NCBI GenBank assembly: GCA_964393335.1
Contig: CAYMTN010000034.1
Span: forward strand, 1-33,533
Length of the DNA: 33,533 nt
Direction: 5' to 3'
Source: CAYMTN01 sp964393335
Lineage (GTDB): Bacteria; Chloroflexota; Anaerolineae; Aggregatilineales; Aggregatilineaceae
How positions within the stretch are numbered: position 1 is the first letter of the stretch; each line of letters begins with the position of its first letter. Shown piece by piece: positions 1-6,078 of this stretch. Position numbers and translations under genes: made by a program. The notes under the pieces were generated by a model. That model did no database searches, was not told where the DNA came from, and saw only the letters and a program-made list of their open reading frames with translations.

Positions 1-80
1 GGCGTGCATCTTTTGACCGCCAATTGCATCCAATCCCCTGTAAGCAACCAAAACGCACTAGGCAAAGGATCGAAACACAC

Positions 81-479
81 ATGGAAATGGAAATCGTATT
101 CCCTGGTGGATTGCAGGTTGATGCCGTGATGGGTCCCGGTATGGTCGTCGAAACCAACCAGGACGGATCGGCCCCTGCCCCCTTCGGCTTATTCCTGGCT
201 TCGATTGGCACCTGCGCAGGCATCTACGTGTTGAGCTTCTGCCAGCAGCGCGGCCTGCCCACCGACAACATCAGGATCATCCAGCGCATGAAGTCGAATC
301 CCTTCACACGCATGATCGACGAGATCGAGCTGGACATCCAGGTGCCGCCCGACTTTCCCGACAAGTACAAAGATGCCGTGATCCGCTCGGCAGAACTGTG
401 CGCGGTCAAAAAACACCTGGAAAATCCGCCGTCATTCAACGTGCATACGTCGGTGGTCGAAGGCGAACTGTCGAAGTAG
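81..479 (+). CDS. OsmC/Ohr-family protein
   Basis: Small (132 aa) OsmC-like protein. Members of this family are thiol-dependent hydroperoxide reductases or related redox proteins of the cytosol. The two family cysteines are visible: C45 in the GTCAG segment that starts the central helix, and C107 in AELCAVKKHL. The length matches the short YhfA-like branch rather than the longer OsmC or Ohr enzymes, so the exact substrate is uncertain. The ATG at 81 is preferred over the upstream ATG at 24 because AAAGGA (64-69) sits 11 bases before it and because the extra 19 residues look unlike the family. The gene converges on deoC, and both share the hairpin at 503-535. The fold call is confident; the specific function is inferred. 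Confidence 0.85.
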   Translation: MEMEIVFPGGLQVDAVMGPGMVVETNQDGSAPAPFGLFLASIGTCAGIYVLSFCQQRGLPTDNIRIIQRMKSNPFTRMIDEIELDIQVPPDFPDKYKDAVIRSAELCAVKKHLENPPSFNVHTSVVEGELSK

Positions 480-502
480 TCCGATCAACCGCTCACAACA
501 AA

Positions 503-535
503 AACGGCACCCGCATCGAATGGGCGCCGTTTTTT
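503..535. terminator. Bidirectional intrinsic terminator between the OsmC-like gene and deoC
   Basis: A 10-bp stem (AACGGCACCC with GGGCGCCGTT, one mismatch) encloses a 9-base loop. On the plus strand it runs into a T tract. On the minus strand the A-run just before the stem reads as a T tract. It lies between the stop codons of two convergent genes, so it can end transcription from both sides. Confidence 0.8.
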
Positions 536-561
536 GCGTTTCTGCGGAGTCTGACACCGCG

Positions 562-1245
562 TTACAGGCCAAGCCGCTGTTTGGCCTCATCCAGAATCGC
601 CGCCGTGCGCGTCGCCCCGGCGCGCGTGACGCCCAGCGCCCGCACTTCTAACAAGCGGTCGAGCGTGCGCACGCCGCCCGCCGCCTTGATCTGTACCCGC
701 TCCGGCGAGTGAGCACGCATCAATTTCAGGTCGTCGTCCGTCGCGCCGCCGGAGCCGTACCCGGTGGACGTTTTGACCCAGTCCACGCCCAGATCGCCGC
801 ACAGGCGGCACAACATGATTTTTTGTTCCTCGTTGAGATAACAATTTTCAAAAATGACCTTGACCTTCTGCCCGGCGGCATGCGTCAGCCGCGTTACGGC
901 CTGGATGTCGGCGCGTACATAATCCCAGTTCCCGCTGAGTACCTGGCTGATGTTGACCACCATATCAAGCTCTTCGCCGCCGTCGCGGATCGCCTGCTCG
1001 GTTTCGAGCACTTTGACGCGCGTGGTGTGCCCGCCGTGCGGAAAACCGATGGTCGTGCTGGCTTTGACCATGCTGCCCGCCAGCCCGTCGGCGCAGCGTT
1101 TCAGGTAATAGGGCATGATGCACACGCTCGCCACGTCGTAGGCCAGCGCCAGCTGAATACCGTGATCCAGCTCGGCCTCGGTCAGCGTTGGATTCAACAG
1201 CGAGTGGTCGATCATCTTGGCTACATCGTGATACGTGTACTCCAT
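562..1245 (-). CDS. deoC: Deoxyribose-phosphate aldolase
   Basis: Class I aldolase (227 aa) that cleaves 2-deoxy-D-ribose 5-phosphate to glyceraldehyde 3-phosphate and acetaldehyde in deoxynucleoside catabolism; cytosolic TIM barrel. Catalytic landmarks are visible: D94 in the DMVVNI strand, the Schiff-base lysine K158 in DWVKTSTGY, and the second lysine K187 in IKAAGGVRT. Length is typical of bacterial DeoC. The ATG at 1243-1245 is preceded by AAGGAG on the minus strand (1254-1259), 8 bases away. No other nucleoside catabolism gene is adjacent, so it looks monocistronic. An 8-bp inverted repeat (1266-1273 and 1311-1318) brackets a possible -10 element upstream and might be an operator. Confidence 0.95.
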   Translation of the reverse strand: MEYTYHDVAKMIDHSLLNPTLTEAELDHGIQLALAYDVASVCIMPYYLKRCADGLAGSMVKASTTIGFPHGGHTTRVKVLETEQAIRDGGEELDMVVNISQVLSGNWDYVRADIQAVTRLTHAAGQKVKVIFENCYLNEEQKIMLCRLCGDLGVDWVKTSTGYGSGGATDDDLKLMRAHSPERVQIKAAGGVRTLDRLLEVRALGVTRAGATRTAAILDEAKQRLGL

Positions 1246-1503
1246 CGTCGTCGCTCCTTGCGTACATACTCAGCCCCCATTATGCCCGGAGTGTTCCGTT
1301 TGCGCATATCCTGAGTATTTTTGTAACTAGGCATGGGTCTACGGCAATGCTAGACTGGTCGTACCATCAACCACACGCGCAGCAAGGAGAGAACCGGGCA
1401 TGTCATAGAATTCACGGGATGCACCCGGCGCGACATCCTACCCCTACATACTATTTCGCCGCGCCGACCAGAGAATTTTTGAAAATAGTTACGAGGGAGC
1501 ATT
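1246..1503. other. Divergent intergenic region between deoC and sdhA
   Basis: This 258-base gap must carry promoters for both genes. On the minus strand CATAAT lies about 35 bases before the deoC start and is a reasonable -10, but no good -35 accompanies it. ATACTCAG (1266-1273) and CTGAGTAT (1311-1318) form a perfect 8-bp inverted repeat around it. The sdhA ribosome binding site GAGGGAG is at 1493-1499. No convincing plus-strand promoter was found. Confidence 0.4.
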
Positions 1504-3306
1504 ATGCCAAATTCAGAAACAATCACCCACGACGTGATCATCGTCGGGGCCGGTCTTGCTGGCACATGGGCGGCGATGACCACCAGCCAGCAAGGGATCG
1601 AGAATGTCGGCGTGCTGTCCAAGCTGCACCCGCTGCGCTCACACAGCGGCGCGGCGCAGGGCGGCATCGCCGGCGCGTTAAACAACGTGCGGGCGGTGCC
1701 CAACACCGGCCCGCGCGGACCCCTGGAACAAATTCCCCCCGGCGATGACCCGGTCGATAGCTGGGAACTGCACATGTTCGATACGATCAAAGGATCGGAC
1801 TGGTTGGGTGACCAGGACGCGATCGAGATCATGGTCAAGGACGCCGTCGAGATCGTCTACGCCTACGAGCACATGGGCTGTGTCTTCAGCCGCACGCCGG
1901 ATGGACGCATCGCCCAGCGGCGCTTCGGCGGGCACAGCGTCCCGCGCGCCAATTTCGCCGCCGACTGGACCGGGCATGTCCTGCTGCACACCATCCACGA
2001 ACAGGCGCTCAAACACGGCGTAAAATTCTACAGCGAGTGGGCCGCCCTGGAGCTGATCGTAGAAGATAACATCTGCCGGGGCGTCGTGGCGATGGACATT
2101 CAGACCGGCGCGATTCACACCATGCGGGCCAAAGCGGTCATGTTCGGCACGGGCGGGTATGGCCGTGCCTGGAAAATCACCTCGAACGCCACCGCCAACA
2201 CCGGCGACGGGGTCGCCATTGCCTACAACGCCGGGGTGCCGCTGATGGACATGGAATTCGTGCAGTTTCACCCGACCGGCCTGTACCGGCATGGTATCCT
2301 GATGAGCGAAGCCTGCCGGGGCGAAGGCGGCTACCTGCTCAACAATGCGGGCGAGCGTTTCATGGAAAAATACGCGCCGGACAAGATAGAACTGGCCCCG
2401 CGCGATCTCGTCAGCCGCTCCGAGCAAATGGAGATCGACCAGGGGCGCGGCGTGGAAGACGACGGGCAGGGCATCTACCTGGATTTGCGCCACCTGGGAC
2501 GCGAAAAAATCATCGAGCGCCTGCCGCAAGTGCGCGACATTGCGATCAAGTTCGCCGGGGTGGACATCATCGACGCGCCCGTATCGATCCAGCCGACGGC
2601 ACACTACAGCATGGGCGGCATCCCTGCCGACGCCAGCGGCCAGGTAATCGCTGACGCCAGCGGCACGCCGGTGGTCGGTTTTTACGCCGCCGGGGAATGC
2701 GCGTGCATCAGCGTGCACGGCGCGAATCGCCTGGGGACCAACAGCCTGCTCGACGCGTCCGTCTTTGGACGTCGCGCCGGATACGCCATCGCCGCGTTCG
2801 TCAAAGGCGGCGCGGCGCTGCACCCGATCAGCGGGGACCCTGCCGCCCGCGCCCGCCAGCGCATCGAGCGCCTGATGTCCGAACCGGAAAGCGGCACCAG
2901 CGAGTCCTGGGCAGGCATCGCGCGCGAGCTAAAAACGACCATGACCAACAACTGCGGCATCTTCCGTGACGACGAGCGGCTGCGCACGGCCCTGCGCGAC
3001 GTCCGGCAGCTTCAAGCGCGCTTCCAGCGCGCGCGGGTGATGGACACGAGCAAACGCTTCAACACCGACGTGCTCGGCGCGCTCGAAACCGAAAATCTGC
3101 TGACCTTCAGCGAGGTGGTCGTGACCAGCGCGCTGGCCCGCACCGAAAGCCGGGGCGCTCATTCGCGCACCGACTTCCCCAAGCGAGACGATACCGACTG
3201 GCTGACGCACACCGTCGCCCATCCCGGCGCGGATGGGCCGGTGCTGAGTTACAAGTCGGTGACGATCGACTGGGAAAAATACCCGCCGCAGGAACGGAAG
3301 TACTGA
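1504..3306 (+). CDS. sdhA: Succinate dehydrogenase / fumarate reductase flavoprotein subunit
   Basis: Catalytic FAD subunit (600 aa) of complex II, which oxidises succinate to fumarate and feeds electrons to the quinone pool. Landmarks in order: N-terminal dinucleotide motif VIIVGAGLAG (11-20); RSHSGAAQGG (45-54) with H47 in the position of the histidine that binds FAD covalently; HPTG with H256; APRDLVSR with R300; HYSMGG with H367; and NRLGTNSLLDASVFGRRAG near the end of the FAD domain, followed by the helical C-terminal domain. An insertion of roughly 20 residues (about 61-81, rich in P and G) follows the FAD-attachment motif compared with E. coli-type SdhA. GAGGGAG (1493-1499) precedes the ATG. 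First gene of sdhABCD. Confidence 0.96.
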   Translation: MPNSETITHDVIIVGAGLAGTWAAMTTSQQGIENVGVLSKLHPLRSHSGAAQGGIAGALNNVRAVPNTGPRGPLEQIPPGDDPVDSWELHMFDTIKGSDWLGDQDAIEIMVKDAVEIVYAYEHMGCVFSRTPDGRIAQRRFGGHSVPRANFAADWTGHVLLHTIHEQALKHGVKFYSEWAALELIVEDNICRGVVAMDIQTGAIHTMRAKAVMFGTGGYGRAWKITSNATANTGDGVAIAYNAGVPLMDMEFVQFHPTGLYRHGILMSEACRGEGGYLLNNAGERFMEKYAPDKIELAPRDLVSRSEQMEIDQGRGVEDDGQGIYLDLRHLGREKIIERLPQVRDIAIKFAGVDIIDAPVSIQPTAHYSMGGIPADASGQVIADASGTPVVGFYAAGECACISVHGANRLGTNSLLDASVFGRRAGYAIAAFVKGGAALHPISGDPAARARQRIERLMSEPESGTSESWAGIARELKTTMTNNCGIFRDDERLRTALRDVRQLQARFQRARVMDTSKRFNTDVLGALETENLLTFSEVVVTSALARTESRGAHSRTDFPKRDDTDWLTHTVAHPGADGPVLSYKSVTIDWEKYPPQERKY

Positions 3307-3488
3307 GAGCGAAAAAATGTAAACCGTTTTCCGTTCACCGTAAAGAGCGTAATCGAGAGACACGAACCATCAGCAGCGGTGGCAACTGGTTTTACCAAAA
3401 ACCAACAACTAACGACCACCAACTAGCTTTTCACGGAAAACGGTTCACTGTAAACAACAGCAAAAAAACTTCTTCGGAGGCTTTTTAC
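3307..3488. repeat. sdhA-sdhB intergenic repeats
   Basis: An unusually long 182-base gap inside an otherwise tight operon. It contains a perfect 12-bp inverted repeat, ACCGTTTTCCGT (3323-3334) with ACGGAAAACGGT (3433-3444). The same flanks also contain a direct repeat, GTTCACCGTAAA (3333-3344) and GTTCACTGTAAA (3443-3454), differing by one base. Between them lies a CAACAACTAA-rich stretch (3391-3417) matching a site at 17421-17447 at 23 of 27 positions on the same strand. No T tract follows the right arm, so this is not an obvious terminator; it could be an mRNA-processing or stability element or an inserted small repeat. Confidence 0.6.
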
Positions 3489-4259
3489 ATGACTGAAACC
3501 GTAACACTCCGCATCCAGCGTTTTAACCCGGATGCCGACAAAAAACCCACCTGGCAGGTGTACCGGATCGATCGCACGCCGGGCCAGACGATCCTCGATG
3601 CCCTGCACCAGATCAAAGAGGAACAGGACGGCAGCCTGACCTTTCGCCGCTCGTGCCGCCACGCCATCTGCGGAAGCTGCGCGATGAATGTCAACGGCTC
3701 GAACATGCTGGTGTGTGACGCGCCGCTGCGCGAATTCACGGACAAAAACGGGCGCGTGACGATCCGCCCGCTGCCCTACCTGCCGGTCATCAAGGACCTG
3801 GTGGTCGACCGCACACGTTTTTGGGAGCAGTATCTACGCGTCAAACCCTGGCTGATCCCGCCGGATGTCGTGCCGGAACGAGAATTCCGCATGAGCGCGG
3901 AAGAAGTCGCGGCGCTCGCCAACGCCGAACGCTGCATCATGTGCGGCGCGTGTTATTCGTCGTGCCAGGTGATCGCCATGAACAAGCGGTACATCGGCCC
4001 GCACGCGCTGCTCAAAGCGTTTCTGCGCGTGTTGGACCCGCGCGACAGCGCCCCCGCTGCCCGCCTGGACGATCTCGACCAGGGCGACGGTGTGTACCGC
4101 TGCCACACGATTTTCAACTGTATCGACGCCTGCCCGAAAAACCTGAATCCGACCCAGGCGATTGAAACGCTGCGTAAGCTGGCGATGAAACGGCAGGCGT
4201 TCGAGGCCGCCCGTGCTGAACGGCAAACGTCGCTGGACAAGCCGGTTTCACCAAAATAG
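3489..4259 (+). CDS. sdhB: Succinate dehydrogenase / fumarate reductase iron-sulfur subunit
   Basis: Electron-transfer subunit of complex II (256 aa) linking the FAD subunit to the membrane anchor. The N-terminal ferredoxin domain holds the 2Fe-2S cysteines in CRHAICGSCAMNVNG and a later cysteine in LVCDAP. The C-terminal domain holds CIMCGACYSSCQ for the 4Fe-4S cluster, where a glutamine replaces the usual proline after the last cysteine. Two further cysteine clusters follow in CHTIFNC and CIDACPKNLNPTQAI for the 3Fe-4S and shared ligands. GGAGG (3476-3480) precedes the ATG by 8 bases. It follows sdhA after a long repeat-bearing gap and precedes sdhC by 30 bases, consistent with one operon. 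Confidence 0.96.
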   Translation: MTETVTLRIQRFNPDADKKPTWQVYRIDRTPGQTILDALHQIKEEQDGSLTFRRSCRHAICGSCAMNVNGSNMLVCDAPLREFTDKNGRVTIRPLPYLPVIKDLVVDRTRFWEQYLRVKPWLIPPDVVPEREFRMSAEEVAALANAERCIMCGACYSSCQVIAMNKRYIGPHALLKAFLRVLDPRDSAPAARLDDLDQGDGVYRCHTIFNCIDACPKNLNPTQAIETLRKLAMKRQAFEAARAERQTSLDKPVSPK

Positions 4260-4289
4260 ACTTTGAAGGGCTGAAAGGAGATTCTTGAG

Positions 4290-4634
4290 ATGTATCGAAG
4301 CACCGGTTTTATCTCGTTCGTGCTGCGACGCCTGACGGGGGTGGCGCTGGTCATCTACCTGCTGCTGCACATCTGGGTGATCGGCGGCATCAACGGCGGC
4401 GCGGACACGTTCAACGACCGCATGGAGTTCCTGGGCAAGCCGGTTTTTCGCCTGTTAGAGATCGGACTGCTGGCGGCGGTGATCTATCACGGCATCGAAG
4501 GCATCCGCCTGTTGATGGTGCATTATCTCGACGTCACGGACTATCGCAAAAGCCTGTTTTACGCGGCGATAGTCGTCTCAGGCATCCTGATCATCGCGGG
4601 CGGCCTGCCAATCCTGCTGTTCGCGCTGGAGTGA
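4290..4634 (+). CDS. sdhC: Succinate dehydrogenase cytochrome b556 / membrane anchor subunit
   Basis: Membrane anchor (114 aa) with three predicted helices at about 16-33, 52-75 and 87-110. The start (SxGFISFVLRRLTGVAL) and the histidines H27 in LLLHIWVI and H67 in YHGIEGIR match the SdhC family, where such histidines ligate heme b and lie near the quinone site. AAAGGAG (4274-4280) precedes the ATG by 9 bases. sdhD begins 15 bases downstream, so the two are translated as neighbours. Both small anchors carry a histidine in helices 1 and 2. That would allow two hemes (type A complex II), but this is inferred from position only. Confidence 0.88.
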   Translation: MYRSTGFISFVLRRLTGVALVIYLLLHIWVIGGINGGADTFNDRMEFLGKPVFRLLEIGLLAAVIYHGIEGIRLLMVHYLDVTDYRKSLFYAAIVVSGILIIAGGLPILLFALE

Positions 4635-4649
4635 GGGAGAAGCGGAGCT

Positions 4650-4964
4650 ATGCGCATTTTTCTGATGCAACGACTCAGCGCGATCGCGCTGCTGGTTTTT
4701 TTGACGCTGCACATGGTGGTCGTGCACTACCCGCCGGGACACATCGACGTGAATCGCGTCCTCGAACGGCTGGACGACCCGCTGTGGAAGGTAATCGACA
4801 TCGCGTTTTTGTTTTTTGTGCTGGTGCACGCCCTGACCGGCGCGTACATGGTCATCACCGACCTGGACCGCTTCGACGTCTATAAACGGGCGCTGGCGTG
4901 GGTATCGGTGATCGGCGGCGTGCTGCTGTTCATCTATGGCACGCAGACGATCCTGGCGTTCTGA
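4650..4964 (+). CDS. sdhD: Succinate dehydrogenase hydrophobic membrane anchor subunit
   Basis: Second anchor (104 aa), three predicted helices at about 8-27, 47-69 and 80-103. Histidines H21 and H26 at the end of helix 1 and H60 in VLVHALTGAYM of helix 2 fit heme ligation in SdhD-type subunits. Assignment rests on operon position right after sdhC plus the helix and histidine pattern, since these anchors diverge quickly in sequence. GCGGAG (4642-4647) lies immediately before the ATG. It is the last gene of the sdh cluster; a short GC-rich hairpin follows its stop. Confidence 0.85.
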   Translation: MRIFLMQRLSAIALLVFLTLHMVVVHYPPGHIDVNRVLERLDDPLWKVIDIAFLFFVLVHALTGAYMVITDLDRFDVYKRALAWVSVIGGVLLFIYGTQTILAF

Positions 4965-4968
4965 GAAC

Positions 4969-4984
4969 CCGGCATGGGTGCCGG
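4969..4984 (+). terminator. Hairpin downstream of sdhD (no T tract)
   Basis: CCGGCA and TGCCGG form a perfect 6-bp stem with a TGGG loop, a few bases after the sdhD stop. There is no following T run, so it is a weak terminator at best, or a 3-prime stability hairpin for the sdh mRNA. Confidence 0.35.
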
Positions 4985-5023
4985 TACGACACAGCGCGGC
5001 CCGCACACACGCGATCCGGATCA

Positions 5024-5052
5024 TTGCCGGAAGGCTGCGTATTGAGTATAAC
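5024..5052 (+). promoter_or_regulatory. Candidate sigma-70-type promoter for the 5104 gene
   Basis: TTGCCG (5024-5029), a 17-base spacer and TATAAC (5047-5052): four of six and five of six consensus positions with ideal spacing. It lies about 50 bases before the start codon of the membrane protein gene, suggesting that gene is transcribed separately from sdh. Confidence 0.5.
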
Positions 5053-5103
5053 CGGCTCACTGCTTGTCGATTGATTCACCAATGTCCATGACAGGACCAA
5101 AAC

Positions 5104-5538
5104 ATGACCGTACCTTTCTTTCGATTGATTCCATTGGTTGAGCGGCGCTGGCTGTACTTGCTGGCGGCGGTGGTGTGGGGTCTGGTCGGTCTGATGTTGT
5201 GCGGACGTGCGGCGGGCTGGCTTGCGCCGGAAAACACGGGGCACGCCGCCGCGCTGGCGCTGGCCGGGGCCGGCAGCGGGGCGCTGATCTACCGCTTCAA
5301 GTTTGCCAGACTGGCCGATAAAAACATCAAGCGTATCGATCATCTGGACGCACGCGCCAGCATCCTCGCGTTTCAGTCGGCGAAGACGTACATTTTGATC
5401 GTCTTCATGATGGGGTTGGGCGTGGCGCTGCGGCACTCACCGGTCCCCAAGCCGACCCTCGCCGTGTTGTACATCGGGATCGGCCTGGGGCTGTTCCTGG
5501 CGAGCCTGCGCTATTACGCGCATCTGCTGGGGATGTGA
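5104..5538 (+). CDS. Hypothetical four-helix membrane protein
   Basis: A 144-aa protein I do not recognise. Hydrophobic segments at about 15-37, 46-63, 95-112 and 118-141 predict four membrane helices with short loops. The loop between helices 2 and 3 is charged (RLADKNIKRIDHLDAR) and likely cytosolic. AGGA (5093-5096) sits 7 bases before the ATG and a promoter lies at 5024-5052. A clear terminator follows. It is next to the sdh operon, but nothing in its sequence links it to complex II. Confidence 0.7.
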   Translation: MTVPFFRLIPLVERRWLYLLAAVVWGLVGLMLCGRAAGWLAPENTGHAAALALAGAGSGALIYRFKFARLADKNIKRIDHLDARASILAFQSAKTYILIVFMMGLGVALRHSPVPKPTLAVLYIGIGLGLFLASLRYYAHLLGM

Positions 5539-5550
5539 AGCAACTCCCAA

Positions 5551-5593
5551 AAAACGCACCGGGATGCTCTTCGCGTGCAACCTGGTGCGTTTG
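5551..5593. terminator. Intrinsic terminator after the four-helix membrane protein gene
   Basis: AAACGCACCGGG (5552-5563) pairs with CCTGGTGCGTTT (5581-5592) with one mismatch around a 17-base loop. It ends in TTT on the plus strand, and on the minus strand the A-run 5549-5554 gives a T tract. It sits between the convergent genes at 5104-5538 and 5630-5881, so it probably serves both. Confidence 0.7.
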
Positions 5594-5629
5594 ATTACGA
5601 GGTCTTGAAAACCGGCCAGTCGATCACTA

Positions 5630-5881
5630 TCAGTCATCGCTCCCCCAATGCCGGTCGATTTGATGTTCAACTTCCATGATGCCCTGGCGCTGCGCCAGGC
5701 GGCGATACCACTCGCGCTTTTGAAGCTGCTTCTGCTGTTCTTCAAGTGACAAATGCGCAATGCTGGCCAAAAAATCCCGTTCACTGTCCCCGGTTGTGCC
5801 TGCCGCAGCCTGAACAGGGTGGCCCTGCGGGACAGGCTGCCCGCGTAGTAAGCCGCGCAGAATTCCATTCGTGATTGCCAT
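5630..5881 (-). CDS. Small hypothetical soluble protein
   Basis: An 83-aa protein with no family I recognise and no membrane segment or signal peptide. The first half is rich in G, P and A; the second half (about 40-75) is charged and glutamine-rich (LSLEEQQKQLQKREWYRRLAQRQ) and looks helical, possibly a coiled coil. It is supported as a real gene by a TGGAG ribosome binding site (minus strand, 5891-5895, 9 bases from the ATG) and by a strong promoter match at 5935-5964. It is also supported by a terminator just past its stop. Function unknown. Confidence 0.65.
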   Translation of the reverse strand: MAITNGILRGLLRGQPVPQGHPVQAAAGTTGDSERDFLASIAHLSLEEQQKQLQKREWYRRLAQRQGIMEVEHQIDRHWGSDD

Positions 5882-5934
5882 ACGATATCGCTCCAGCTAT
5901 ATGCTTCAATGAGAGTTGATGTTAAGCATCTCAT

Positions 5935-5964
5935 AGCATAATGCCGGAGCGGGTAGCCTGTCAA
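5935..5964 (-). promoter_or_regulatory. Strong sigma-70-type promoter with A/T-rich upstream element
   Basis: On the minus strand a perfect TTGACA (5964-5959), an 18-base spacer and TATGCT (5940-5935). Immediately upstream (5965-6005) the DNA is almost entirely A and T, an UP-element-like tract unusual in this GC-rich contig. Downstream, ATGCTT (5901-5906) and AAGCAT (5924-5929) form an inverted repeat in the leader, either a hairpin or an operator. It drives the 83-aa gene. Confidence 0.6.
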
Positions 5965-6078
5965 TAGTTATTATGATAAAATAAATAAAAATTGTATAAA
6001 TTATCGTCTCAAAGCCTGCCAGCGGGTGATCCGGCTGCACCTACGGCGGCGGCAGATAGGCTCCAGGCCGCGCAGCCA

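Noticed and set aside
12..50. A TTGACC near the window start as the -35 of the OsmC-like gene
   Set aside because: The nearest -10-like sequence (TGTAAG) is 20 bases away and weak, so it is not a credible promoter.
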